Positions 11,614 through 21,816 of a DNA stretch of 64,000 nt are shown piece by piece; position 1 is the stretch's first letter; every line of letters begins with the position of its first letter. The position numbers and the translations under genes are program-made. The DNA is taken from positions 54,160,093 through 54,224,092 of the forward strand of contig NC_081849.1 of assembly GCF_963259705.1 (NCBI RefSeq), written 5' to 3'. The notes below the pieces were generated by a model, which saw only the letters and a list, made by a program, of their open reading frames with translations, searched no databases and had not been told where the DNA came from. The DNA comes from Myotis daubentonii (taxonomy: Eukaryota > Chordata > Mammalia > Chiroptera > Vespertilionidae).

Positions 11614-11947
11614 CTAGAGGCCCGGTGCACAAAAATTTGTGTACTCGGGGGGGGGGGGGTCCCTCAGTCCGGCCTGTGCCCTCTCGCAGTCTGGGACCCC
11701 TCGGGGGTTGACCACCTGCTGGCTTAGGCCCGCTTCCCGGGGGATTGGGAATAAGCTGGCAGTCAGACATCCCTCTGGCAGCCTGGGAGCCCTTGGGGGA
11801 TGTCCACTTGCCAGCGGGGAGCAGGCCTAAGCTGCAGTTGGACATCCTTAGCACTGCTGAGGAGGCAAGAGATGCTCCCACCACCACTGCTGTACTGGTA
11901 GCCGTCAGCCTGGCTTGTGGCAGAGCAGAGCTCCACCTGTGGGAGCG

Positions 11948-12001
11948 CACTGACCACCGGGGGCAGCTCCTGCATTGAGTGTCTGCCCCCTGGTGGTCAG
12001 T
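11948..12001. repeat. Inverted CTCF-like motif pair inside the Helitron
   Basis: CACTGACCACCGGGGGCAG faces CTGCCCCCTGGTGGTCAGTG across a short spacer. The left arm has lost one base. Each arm matches the CCACYAGGGGGCAG core preferred by CTCF. Binding is inferred from motif only. Confidence 0.6.
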
Positions 12002-12286
12002 GTGTGTCATAGTGACCAGTCATTCCCAGCCATCCTGTTAGGGTCAATTTGCATATTACCCTTTTAATATATAGGATAGAGGCCTGGTGCATGGGAGGGG
12101 GCTGGCTGGTTTGCCCTGAAGGGTGTGCCGGATCAGGGTGGGGGTCCTGCTGGGGTGACTGGCCAGCACGGGTGAGGGGCTGAGGACCGTTTTCAGACTG
12201 GCCACACCTCCTTCAGGGTGGGGGTCCCCGCTAGAGTGCCTGGCCAGCCTGGGTGAGGGGCTGTTGGCTGTTTGCAGGTTGTCCAC

Positions 12287-13003
12287 TGCCGGGAGCCGTT
12301 CCATCCTTGCTGTTTCAAGGGACCTGGCATATATGGCATACGGTTCTTAATATGTTTGCTCACCTTCTTGGCGCTGTGTTTTAACCAAGGTCACCTCTCC
12401 GAGAAAGGTTGAATCCCCAGGTAGGGATTTTCCCCTTAAGTTAGGGAGGGAATAAAACCCCTCAACTAAGTGCCAGGCGGGTAATTAATCACTTTAACTA
12501 TGAACAATCATGCTTAAGCTACATAATCTTTACTCCCTGGAATGGAGATAAGAAACGCCCTAACCTTTGGAATAGAGATTGATAGGATTGGAATCAACTG
12601 GTATAAATACAGATGTAAGAAGACAGCAAGAGACAGAACTTAGAACACAGAACTTAGAAGTCAGAATTCAGAAGACAGAACCTACACGGAGCCTGGAGAC
12701 AGAAGAACTTTGCTGGAGAGAACATGGCAAAAGATCCTGGACTGAACCTGACTATAGAACATGGCAAGAGAACCTGACTAGAACCTGGTGACTGGACCTG
12801 GCTGGAGAACCTGGACAGAACCTGGCTGGAGATCCTAAGCAGAACCTCTCTGGAGATCCAGACCAGAACTTGGCTGGAGATCCGGGCTAGAGATCCTGGC
12901 TAGGCTGCTGATCAACTGAGCGCTGCCTCCGTGTCATTCCTTCTTCGCCGACTCCGTCCACACCTTTGGGGACCCCTGGACCCGCTGGGGCTGGACCCCT
13001 GCA
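12287..13003 (+). repeat. 5' LTR of the deleted ERV
   Basis: 717 bp, TGCCGGGAGCC to GACCCCTGCA. It is colinear with the solo LTR at 6207-6929. U3 includes AATAAAACCCCTCAACTAAG, here upstream of the TATA box and so probably not the working polyadenylation signal. From about 12675 to 12905 there is a tandem purine-rich array (AGAACCTGGCTGGAGATCC-like units of about 18-21 bp). Confidence 0.9.
12602..12609 (+). promoter_or_regulatory. TATA box of the ERV LTR
   Basis: TATAAATA is placed as in the solo LTR. It implies a U3 of about 340 bp and a long R-U5. Function is unproven. Confidence 0.55.
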
Positions 13004-13005
13004 TC

Positions 13006-13023
13006 TGGCGCCCGAACAGGGAC
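13006..13023 (+). other. Retroviral primer binding site, tRNA-Lys3 type
   Basis: TGGCGCCCGAACAGGGAC lies two bases after the LTR end. It is a full 18-base match to the complement of the tRNA-Lys3 3' end, the primer used by some betaretroviruses and by lentiviruses. Together with the 6-bp duplication this points to a betaretrovirus-like origin. Confidence 0.9.
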
Positions 13024-13086
13024 CCCCTAGGTAAGCGCCCTGCACTCGGGACAGATAGGACTCCACCATAGGAAGAGGGTGGATAG
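13024..13086 (+). other. ERV leader remnant
   Basis: Short leader between the primer site and the deletion point. AGGTAAGC at 13029-13036 looks like the viral major splice donor. The leader runs straight into LTR-derived TCTTCGCCGACTC at 13087. Confidence 0.7.
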
Positions 13087-13543
13087 TCTTCGCCGACTCT
13101 GTCTACGCCTTTGGGAACCCCTGAACCTGCTGGGGTTGGACCCCGGCAGTCCACAGGCCTTTCAGGGGGGGGGCAGGTCCCCACTGGGGTGCCTGGCCAG
13201 CCTGGGTGAGAAGCTGATGGCTAGTTGCAGGCTGGCCACGGCCCCCAGCCACCCAAGCTCCCAGTGGAGGCTGGCTGGAAGCAGGTATCTGGGATTTATT
13301 TATCTTCTATAATTGAAACTTTGTTGCCTTGTGAGGAGGCCACAGAGGGCCAGGGCAGGCAGGAAGCTTGGCTTCCTCTATCGCCGGGGCAACCAAGGCT
13401 TCTGCTTACTCCAGCTCCGTGGCTGCCAGCCGCCATCTTGGTTGGGTTAATTTGCATATAGTCGCTCTGATTGGCTGGTGGGTGTGGCTTGGTGCGTAGC
13501 AGAAGTGTGGCCAATTTGCATGTTTCTCTTTTATTAGATTAGA

Positions 13544-14746
13544 TTCTTAAATAAGAAAAATTTAATAACAAATTTGTTGAACCTAACGTTTCACCTATGC
13601 CCTAATAAGTTACAACATACATGCACTATCATTTTATTAGAATAATTAGATATGGTATTGCTAATACAAGTACCTGATAAATAAATGATCTACAGATTTT
13701 TAAATATATTTATTTCGAACAGCTGCATGGGTATGTGAGGCTCTATGCAGTAGGAGGTACTATCCTGATTACACTCTTAATTGAGTAGTCAACATTAAAT
13801 TAAATGTCTACACCATGTTAACTCAGTGACATCAGGAGATAACTTAGGTTGTCTTGGAGACTCAAGAAATCAGCAGAATAAGGACAGTCATAAAATAATA
13901 AAAACAGGGACTGACTTGAAAGTATACTTGACACAGAATCAGAGGTGAACACACACACACACACATAAGGAGTTTTAAAGAACCTAGACAATGTAGGCAG
14001 GAGAGCAAGCAGCCCTTAGCAAGGCCAGGAAAGGAGTTGGGCTGACAACACCAAAATCGAGGAAGAGCAAATTACTGTAGGGCTGAGAGAAAATACAACT
14101 GTGTCAGTCCAAAGAGGGGAGGGAGTAGCAAATATCCTAAAATCAGTGACTAGAACAATGCTATACTGAGAGAAATTCTTGTCTTAGATAAGTCAATTGT
14201 TTGTTTGTTCATTAATTTACACTATATCCTGCAATGAAAAAGGCTTCAAACCAACTTTCAAAAGCTGTAGACAGCAAAACACTAGGCAAAAATGAGCGAA
14301 GAAAAATGAGTATGAGAAACAGACGAAGCCAATGGAGTATGTTAGCATACAACATGCATGTCACACAGTCCTATTATGTTCCCAACAGCCAAGGTAAAGA
14401 GGAAAATGTCATCTGTTACAGGACTTTCAGGGGCCATAAGGAAAACAACCCAGCTGCTCACCAGAAGCACTGGGTTGAGACTGCAGAGAAGTTTCTTACA
14501 TGCTTTTAATTAAAGAACAGATGTGTGATGAAGTAGGTTGACATTTCAATGTCATTTCTACAATATATATGAAATAAAATTCTGAATGACGTTACCATAA
14601 TTTCTCTCAGTTCAGTCCAAATCATAACTGCATAAATATTTCAGAAAAGGCAATTATGCAAATTATCCACCTAAGCTACTCCCAGATGGTATGGCTTATC
14701 CAAAAGCAGAATTCAGAATATCCGAAAAACATCAAATCCTTTAGCT
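13544..14746. other. Intron 2 sequence, no gene recognised
   Basis: Unique sequence with a short (AC)n at about 13951-13965. A 91-codon frame at 14234-14509 has no recognised domain and lies in AT-rich sequence. Confidence 0.45.
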
Positions 14747-14958
14747 CAGTGGTTCTCAACCTTGTGGCCCTTTAAATACAGTTCCTCATGTTGTGACCCA
14801 ACCGTAAAATTATTTTCGTTGCTACTTCATAACTGTAATGTTGCTACTGTTATGAATTGTGATGTAAATATCTGATATGCAGGATGGTCTTAGGCAACCC
14901 CTGTGAAAGGGCCGTTCGACTGCCAAAGGGGTCGCGACCCACAGGTTGAGAACCACTG
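14747..14958. mobile_element. SPIN-like non-autonomous hAT element
   Basis: 212 bp with terminal repeats CAGTGGTTCTCAACC and GGTTGAGAACCACTG. The body has GGTCGCGACCC, CATAACTGTAATGTTGC and TTTAAATACAGTTCCTCATG, diagnostic of the SPIN/URR1-type hAT group that spread horizontally among tetrapods. It has exactly the same length as the copy at 24469-24680. A clean 8-bp duplication is not visible here. Confidence 0.8.
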
Positions 14959-15665
14959 CGAGTGTAGCTCATCCTCAGTGAATGATCCTCAATGAATATT
15001 TTCACAATAAAGCTCACATGAGAAAGTTGTTTCATAATATTGTCATTATTTACTCAGAGGTAATTTGACAAATAATTCTGGTCTAGAAAATGCAGTCAAT
15101 TAATTACATATTTTCTAAACTAGAAAACTCATGATTAAATACCATCTGCTTATCTTAATTTCTGCTGATTTCCCCTTTTCTTCTCTGGGGAAAGTTATTC
15201 CATTTTATAAAATGTGGAAGAGAATTATTCTTAGCTATAGCTCCCTGGGTTGTTGTTTAGATTTTGTTTATGGGGTAATTATCAAAATACTATAAACTTG
15301 GAGAGATTACAAGTGTGTCTTATTCTAAGTAAAATAAATATCTGAATTCAAAATCCCCAAACTCTGGCCTTTATGTATTTGTATTTTCCCATTATAGGTG
15401 TAAACAGCACTATTGACCTAAAGAAGCAGTATCAGCTCTCAGAGAATCTCTCATTTTAACAAGAAAATTGAAATGAGCTCAAGTTGTACACTGCTAAGCA
15501 TGAGCAAAATAGAAATAATGCCAGGAAACCCACAAAGCTTAAAGTGCTAAACGTTGCACCCTGGGTTGTGTGCATGTGGGTTTCAGGAGTTAGCAGAGCA
15601 TGTCTGAAGGCCTCTCTGGCCCAACGTCCTGACAGAGAGACACGGAGTAGTTAATGGTAAGGAAA
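14959..15665. other. Exon-proximal intron 2, no element recognised
   Basis: Unique sequence directly downstream (minus strand) of the THSD7A exon. I see no further exon. Confidence 0.5.
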
Positions 15666-15671
15666 TGTTAC
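15666..15671 (-). promoter_or_regulatory. Splice donor of the THSD7A exon
   Basis: On the minus strand the exon ends TTTGAG and the intron begins GTAACA. The cut leaves two bases (AG) of a split codon, which would give Ser or Arg with the next exon. This agrees with the phase at the acceptor. Confidence 0.88.
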
Positions 15672-16503
15672 CTCAAATCAGCAACTTGCCCCGTCTTGTT
15701 CGTACACGTAACCTCTCTGGTCTGATATCCAATCTGGATGTCCCAGTATTTGTTCTCTTGACGATTCTGTCTGTTCCTGTTTCTCTTTTTCTTAATGAGT
15801 TCCCGGGCCTCTGGATCCTTCACCGCTTTCCCTCGGTCCCGTTCCCGTTCCTTATTCTTCCCACGCCGCCTTGCCTGCCTCACTTGCCTGGGGTGGGGCA
15901 TCCCGCACGCGCTCCAGGGCCCCACGTGCAGGCTGTGCGGGCTCTCATCAGCCTCGCACGGGCTGGACTGGCACACCTGAAACTCCGTCAGGTTGGGGCA
16001 GCCCGAGCCCCCGAACTGGGGCGGTGCCACCACGTGGCGTGTCCGGTGCTGGAGCCCACTGCCACACGTCTTGGAGCACTCGGACCAGGCGGAAAACTCA
16101 GACACGATGCAGTCCTGCTGGCAGGGGATGAGGCAGGCCTGCTCCAGGAGCGGCTTGGGCTCGAAGTACTCACAAATGATATCCTCGGCGGGCGTGTCTT
16201 TCTCCTTCTGCATGCACGTGACCTCTCGCACCTGAATGCCTTCCTCCCCCTTCACGCACTCCAGGGCCTTCTCCAGGCTTTTGGAGATCACAGGCTGGCA
16301 CTGATCCCAGGCTCCCAGCCTCCAGTCGTACAGCTCTTTGTGCCAGTCACAAACTTTGAAGCAATGCTGCTGGTTGCTGGGCCTCTCGGCCTGCTTGCAG
16401 TTTGTATGCAACGTCGTCCATCCTTCCACATGCGCACACCACACCGCCCGGGTCTGGATGCCTCCTGGACCACAATCGTCTCCCATGCATCGGCCCCATG
16501 GAC
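15672..16503 (-). CDS. THSD7A: THSD7A internal exon (probably exon 2), TSP1 repeats
   Basis: This 832-bp exon (2 + 276 codons + 2 bases, open throughout) encodes part of the extracellular region of thrombospondin type-1 domain-containing protein 7A, a large single-pass membrane protein of endothelium, neurons and podocytes linked to cell migration and the target antigen in some membranous nephropathy. Numbering from the split Gly: a first TSP1 repeat at 1-52 (GPWGRCMGDDCGPGGIQTR), a second at about 60-128 (YDWRLGAWDQC), a classical third at 132-183 (FSAWSECSKTCGSG, with WxxW-type and CSxTCG motifs), and a fourth from 195 (HVGPWSAC), whose halves are separated by a basic linker (206-252, 21 of 47 residues Lys/Arg) before GYQTREVTC at 259-267. 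Cysteines are regularly spaced, and NLT (171) and NKT (269) are possible N-glycosylation sites. The signal peptide must lie in an upstream exon beyond 64000. The paralogue THSD7B is the main alternative. The wording of the repeats fits 7A better from memory. Confidence 0.93.
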
Positions 16504-16530
16504 CTAAACATGACACAAGAGTTAACAGTG
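16504..16530 (-). promoter_or_regulatory. THSD7A: Splice acceptor and branch-like sequence
   Basis: On the minus strand CTGTTAACTCTTGTGTCATGTTTAG precedes the exon. AG is at 16504-16505, there is a short T-rich stretch, and a branch-like TTAAC lies about 20 bases upstream. The exon begins in phase 1 with GT completing a glycine codon. Confidence 0.85.
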
Positions 16531-16984
16531 CTACCATAAGGAAACTATAGGCTGCTTTACGTTCCAGAAAGACACTTCAAGATCTAGTACAGGAACTTCC
16601 CTGAAGTGTGATAAAGTAGGTCTCCGTACAGAATTTTAGCAAATTAATGATTTGCACTCAGGGCAACTGTGTCATGCTAGCTATATCAGGTAACTGCTGG
16701 GGCAATTTCACTCTGGGTCCTTTGGGGATTATTAGAAGTTTGCTTTTAGTCATTTCCTTAATTTTAGGTTGTTAGCCTATGCTCATAGAGGACATCAGAA
16801 ATTAGTCACAGTGAAAACTCTACTCCTGCCTCATAACCATCACCCACATAAGTAACTGGGAAAGAAAAGGACCCATGTGAAGAACTTAGTCTCCCAAGGC
16901 TTTTCTTCTTCCGAGCAATTAACTATTTTGTAGAATATGCTCTGTTCTGCCTCATTTTCTATTACTATACATTGTGACTAAGAG
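16531..16984. other. Exon-proximal intron 1, no element recognised
   Basis: Unique sequence of ordinary composition between the exon and the nearest Helitron. Confidence 0.5.
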
Positions 16985-17346
16985 TCTAATATTATGGGAT
17001 AAATGGGTAATATGCAAATAGACCGAACAGTGTCACTACCGGTCGCTATGACACACACTGACCACAGGGGGCAGATGCTCAATGCAGGAGCTGCCCCCTG
17101 GTGGTCAGTGCACTCCCACAGGGGGAGCGCCACTCAGCCACAAGCTGGGCTGATGGCTGGCGAGCGCAGCGGCCCGCCTCCGTGGCAGCGATAAGGATGT
17201 CCGGGTAAGGATGTCCAACTGCAGCCATCAGGCGGACATCCCCTGAGGGCTCCTGAACTGTGAAAGGGTGCAGGCCGGGCTGAGGCACCCAACCACCCCC
17301 CCCCCCCCTGCCCCGAGTGCACAAAAGTCGTGTACTGGGCCTCTAG
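16985..17346 (+). mobile_element. Helitron (HeliBat family), short non-autonomous copy near exon
   Basis: The 5' end is degraded (TCTAATATTATGGGATAAATGGG); the inner part GGTAATATGCAAATAGACCGAACAG and the 3' end TGTACTGGGCCTCTAG (17346) are clear. It has the inverted CTCF-like pair (17056-17074 and 17091-17110) and a C-run of 13 at about 17296. It lies in intron 1, 0.48 kb from the exon. Confidence 0.9.
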
Positions 17347-19145
17347 GAGTTTTATATGTGTATGCTGTCAGAAGTGTTTACTTTCTGGTAATCAAAGTGG
17401 AAATCATCATTTAAGCACATTCTGCCTTTGAATTTATCATTTCTCTCATTTCCCCAGTGAAGTATAAAAATAGATGAAAGAATTTAAATTTAATTAAAAG
17501 ACTATGCAATTTTCTGAACATTGAAGGGTTATTTGGAGTTTCTTCAATCTATTCATTTCCTAGGTGTGACCTATTTGGTATTATAGAGCAGTATGATGGG
17601 ATACTTAAGTTAGTGGCTCTAGTGTGAAATGTGGGCCTTTTACTTTTGAATCCTTTTTAGCATAGATCGAAATCCTAATGCATTATTCTCTCTTTTTGTG
17701 TCGGAAGATAATAGGACTTCAGTACTTTAACAGACAAATCTGTTCCATTTATGAAATTGACAATTATATAATTTTGAAATTTTAAAGAAACATAATGATC
17801 ACATAATTGCGTGATTTTCAAAATGTGCTCCATGGAATTTGATAAATTATTTGATGTAGCCTAGAGCCATCTTTAATAGGTCATATGGGAAGGTGCTGAC
17901 CAGCATATAGGGTTGGACTTCAGGGTCTCCTAACCTCACCTTTCTGCCCTCCTTTCTGAATCTGCATTGTTGCTGCTTTAAGAAAAGTTCCATTGTTATT
18001 ATTTATTTTTATACATTTTGAGATTATGCATGAGATTTTGTCTGACAAATTGTTTCTATTGCTGTAAAATGAAAACCACTAAATGAAGCCAACAGATTCA
18101 CTCTATGAATGAAAAGAACTGGCGACAAGAAGGGGAAGTGATTTGCCAAGTTCACATCTTGAATGAATAACCAAACCTTGATTTCTGATTCTATTTCTGC
18201 CTTTTAATTTTATGATTTAGCCTAGATTTTAGAGCTCAAGACTTAGGTATGTCTATACAAAATAATTAAACCACAACGAATAAAATATGAAGAATGTGCT
18301 TATGATATTTAATGTAAACATTTACTTTTATTTATATATCAAAGTGTTTATAATTTGATAATGTTATCTTTGTTACAAATGGAACAATGGGTTTATAAAT
18401 AGAAAAGAGATCAACGGAAAATATTGTGCTAACCATTATTGCATGAAAATAAGAACTGTTTATTTGGCATACCTATACATCATTGCTTTATGAATCTCAT
18501 ATGTGAAAAGTTATAAAGGACTTGAAATGCATTTACAGAAACAGTCTTCCCAGAGTGCTGATGTCAACACTTTGAGGTAAGAAAGCCAGTGAGTTTGTTA
18601 CATCTGCCCACATACAATGCCTGATGATATTTTAATCTTATTTTTAATGTGTCAAAGAAAAATGTATACTTATAAATGTGTTAATGCTCTCTCGATATTT
18701 TGTAAATATTCAGTTTAGGAATCCCAGAACATAGGATCCTTTTCAATAAGGGAACATAGTAATATGTATAAAATTTTACAGTTAATTCCACATATCTTTG
18801 GTACTTATTCCTTTTCCCCACTGTGCTTGACCAAATCAGTAATCCTTATTTCCTACCCTAAATACCGCATATAAAGATAGATTTATGTTAGCCTTTCAAG
18901 TTAGAAGTTATATGCTGTTACATCTAAATTTCACAATGTAAGTGTCTTGCATTAATTCAGAGTCTAAATTCCAGATATAACTTGTGGGAACTTCTTGATA
19001 TTTATTGTTTTCTAATCTTTTGTATTAATTGTGAAATTATACTGATTAATCAGATTAGGACTATTAAGAAGTTAGTCTTTTAGCCTCAAAGTAAACATTT
19101 AAAATTTTTATAGCAAATTGTAAATTTGGCACTTAAAAATACTTG
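17347..19145. other. Intron 1 sequence, no gene recognised
   Basis: AT-rich unique sequence. No repeats or open frames of note. Confidence 0.5.
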
Positions 19146-19250
19146 GTTGATCTCTCCCCAGGGGGGTGAGGGCATGAGTGGGGGGGGATGGGAGGTAGTG
19201 GGAGGGAGGGTAAGGGCACATATATGATACCTTAATCAATAAAGAAAAAA
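19146..19250 (+). mobile_element. Short 5'-truncated L1 3' end
   Basis: The G-rich strand GGGGGGTGAGGGCATGAGTG...GATGGGAGGTAGTGGGAGGG is followed by TACCTTAATCAATAAAG and an A tail. This is the G-rich 3' UTR layout of bat L1. A roughly 10-bp duplication AAAAATACTT flanks it (about 19135-19144 and 19247-19256). Confidence 0.65.
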
Positions 19251-20101
19251 ATACTTAATTGTACCATATATTTGATGACAATAACAACAGAAAGAAAGAA
19301 ATTGAGTTCAAGAAAACTTCTACAGTATTTCATACATTGATAATGAGTAAGCATATCTATGGTTTACTTAGATAACTAGAAAAAGCATACATTCTAAATA
19401 CAAATACAATTCAATTTTCATTCCAAAAATATCATCACAGATTCCTATTAATCATCTATGCATAGGTAAACATGTTGGGCTTATTTTATTCCAAGTATAT
19501 TTATATTGAAAACCAGAAGACAGGCAATCCTGAGAAAATTCCACGGAGATCTATAAAAACACCCGCTAGGGCTAGGCTGAAGGGAGTTAAAACATATGAG
19601 GGCACCAGCCAAAGTGGAGGTGGCAAAATAATCACAAGTGAACCTGAAAAAAACTCATTCACTTTGCAGGCTTTAACTGCTGTCTTATCTTTTCATTGCA
19701 CCTTGGGTATTACACATGTCCAATTAACAGACCCTTTTGAAAAATCAGATCTTTACCATCGTAGACCCGATGAAGGGCTGTCTCCTTCTTTCCTCCAGCA
19801 GTTTTAAAATAATCACACAATGAACAGAAAGGGTACCACATCTAAAATTGCTCTTGACAGCTAAGATTGTTAGCCCAATTAGCTACCCTGTGTCATGGAG
19901 AATAAATGTTTCAAAGGGCAAACTGAAAGCACAATATGCAAACTCTATCAAGGAAAACACAAAGAAATCCTCTCCCAAGTACAATAGGGGACTGTGATAT
20001 TGAACTCCTATATCTCTGCATAATGGTAAATTGTAGCTCTCTGCCTCCTATTACTAAGAGTGGGAAGGGATGGAGTTGGAAAGGTGGTGTGTGTTTGTTC
20101 A

Positions 20102-20159
<58 letters not shown>

Positions 20160-21816
20160 CGCGCATACAGAGATGTTTGCTTTTTAATAAGAACAGAAAG
20201 AATTTCCCTGGGGTTAAAACTTGCTTCATTTATTGTTCTTGTTCACTATAACATAAAGGAACTTGGACTCCAACTGCACAAAACAAAGGATAGGCCCCTT
20301 TTTACTTAAGGCCTTGGATAATGTCCCTTTATAAGAGGAAATGTATTTCTGCACGCAGATCTGTGGGATTGTATTCATTTAGTATCATGCAAACATACTT
20401 CTAGGATGTAGGTCAAAAATATATATGTAGAACATTTAGCCTGACAGATACTATGTAAACCAAGAAAGAAATGCTGGATGTCTTATTCCAGTAAAAAAAA
20501 ATCTGAAGCGACTGTTTAGATATCCAAATATGTCACTGATAGGCTCACAATAGAAATATTTTCAGTTGGAACTGATACAAGATTATGCAAAATTGTTATA
20601 ACAACTTTAAATGAGTGCTACTTGGCTTATTTTTCCATAGGCTAGTGCTTTAAATATAATTCTTAACTAACTTTCCAAAAATGTTGATAAAAATGAGTTT
20701 TTCACTCCCGCTAAAGAGGGTTTTACAACATGCCTACCCTCTTCATGTCATTCTAAACTCTCTTTATTTCGGTCTACAAAAGATGGCCTTTTAAATTTAA
20801 AATTAGTATTTTGCTCAACATATTCAACACTGACTTCTTCTAATATTGCGTTTTATATGTCAAGGGCACGAGAACAATATAAAGCTGAGTCTATAAAAGG
20901 CCACATTATTGACAGGTGGCTAGCAACTGTTCCAAATAACCTTATAAAAGATAAACACTATGAAAGGAGCATGCGGAAATTAGGCGAACTACTTTCTGTC
21001 CCTGTGTGCCATAAAAGCCTCAAATGAGCCAGTTTCTGGTTAGGCTCAATATGTTTGCATCGTTCGGGTGACACAGTAGCTTGTCCCTCCTGGATTTGGT
21101 TATGGAACAGCGTGTTCTAGTTTGTGGGATCAAGGAGTGCACAAACGGCTTCGTAATATACTAAATTCTGTCTCTTGAATGCTGCACAGTATCTTATTTT
21201 AAAATTCACAGATCACATAATTTAAAAAAAAACTATTTGATTTTATTCAAGCATATTAGTTTAGAAAAAATTAGAAATTACTGCTAATTAATAGGAAAGG
21301 AAATTCCTCATGAATCCTATAAACTGCAGATAAGTAGTCTTCATATTTTGCTGTCATTCTATTAGGCAATTGAAATATATATTTATATAAATTGGAGATT
21401 GTGCTATAAATGATTTTATAATCTGCATGTTTACCTCACTGTATACTATTGAAATGACTCAATTTCCATAGATGTGGGGACCTCAGATTCACACAAGATT
21501 GAACCTACTAGACAGTCACTCAATCTCATTTGCTCTTCATATTTACCCAATTAGATCTATCCTTTAGTGGCATAGTTTGTTATACTAATTTACCATGATT
21601 TATCTAATTGATATTTTATTTGTGAAAATGTAGATTTTTTTTTCCTAATCATTTACAACAGTATAAAGCATGCTACAATGAGCATCCTTTTTGTACATTG
21701 GTCAAATAATTTAAACAAAAATTCTGCAAATTATCAAGCTTTTGATATAGCTAGTATTGCCAAAATGTCCATCAAAATGTACTAGTTTGCCCTCCTACCA
21801 GCAATTTATGAATATA
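19251..21816. other. Intron 1 sequence, unique, no gene recognised
   Basis: A 111-codon frame at 19472-19807 shows no recognisable domain. 20850-21150 has more CpG and complexity than its surroundings and is a candidate conserved non-coding segment. Confidence 0.45.
20086..20157. repeat. (TG)n microsatellite
   Basis: Interrupted GTGTGTTTG part to 20113, then an uninterrupted TG tract ending in TGTGTACGCGCG, with Z-DNA potential. Confidence 0.95.

Larger units (their letters stand above)
12287..13148 (+). mobile_element. Internally deleted class II ERV provirus
   Basis: It consists of an intact 5' LTR (12287-13003), primer binding site, about 80 bp of leader and only the last 62 bp of the 3' LTR. 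A perfect 6-bp duplication, GTCCAC, lies at 12281-12286 and 13149-13154, so both outer ends are original. Nearly the whole provirus (gag, pol, env and most of the 3' LTR) is gone by an internal deletion. No viral coding sequence remains. It sits in a Helitron whose sister copy at 31827-32717 lacks it. Confidence 0.9.
11614..13543 (-). mobile_element. Composite two-unit Helitron (HeliBat), ERV-interrupted
   Basis: The minus-strand 5' end is TCTAATCTAATAAAAGAG (13543 downward) and the 3' end is GGGCCTCTAG at 11614, inserted between A and T. Inside, at 12071-12082, a second set of ends meets head to tail: GGCCTCTA of the upstream unit is followed directly by TCCTATATATTAAAAGGG of the next. The upstream unit's CTAG has lost its G. 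Unit one is 12077-13543, with an ERV inserted at 12287-13148. Unit two is 11614-12076. The same junction occurs at 32195, so this is probably one compound element. A YY1-like GCCGCCATCTTG lies at 13429-13440 and an octamer ATTTGCAT at about 13450. Confidence 0.85.

Noticed and set aside
11588..12010. 140-codon minus-strand frame
   Set aside because: Falls inside Helitron unit two and runs through its terminal hairpin and inverted motif; no domain.
12471..12500. AATAAAACC in the LTR region as a polyadenylation signal
   Set aside because: It lies upstream of the TATA box in U3, so it cannot end transcripts begun at that promoter.
13006..13023. Lys3 primer site as a sign of an endogenous lentivirus
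   Set aside because: Lys3 is also used by betaretroviruses, and 6-bp duplications plus the 720-bp LTR fit a class II ERV; no lentiviral sequence is present.
14850..15035. Possible further THSD7A exon on the minus strand
   Set aside because: The frame lies over the SPIN-like element; no TSP1 motifs and no fitting splice phases.
15665..16507. 280-codon open frame on the plus strand over the THSD7A exon
   Set aside because: It mirrors the GC-rich exon on the other strand; the minus-strand reading has splice sites, TSP1 motifs and ordered cysteines, while this one has none.
19472..19807. 111-codon plus-strand frame
   Set aside because: No domain or homology recognised; frames of this length are expected by chance in 64 kb.
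20070..20309. Val/Cys-repeat frames over the TG tract
   Set aside because: Translation of a dinucleotide repeat.
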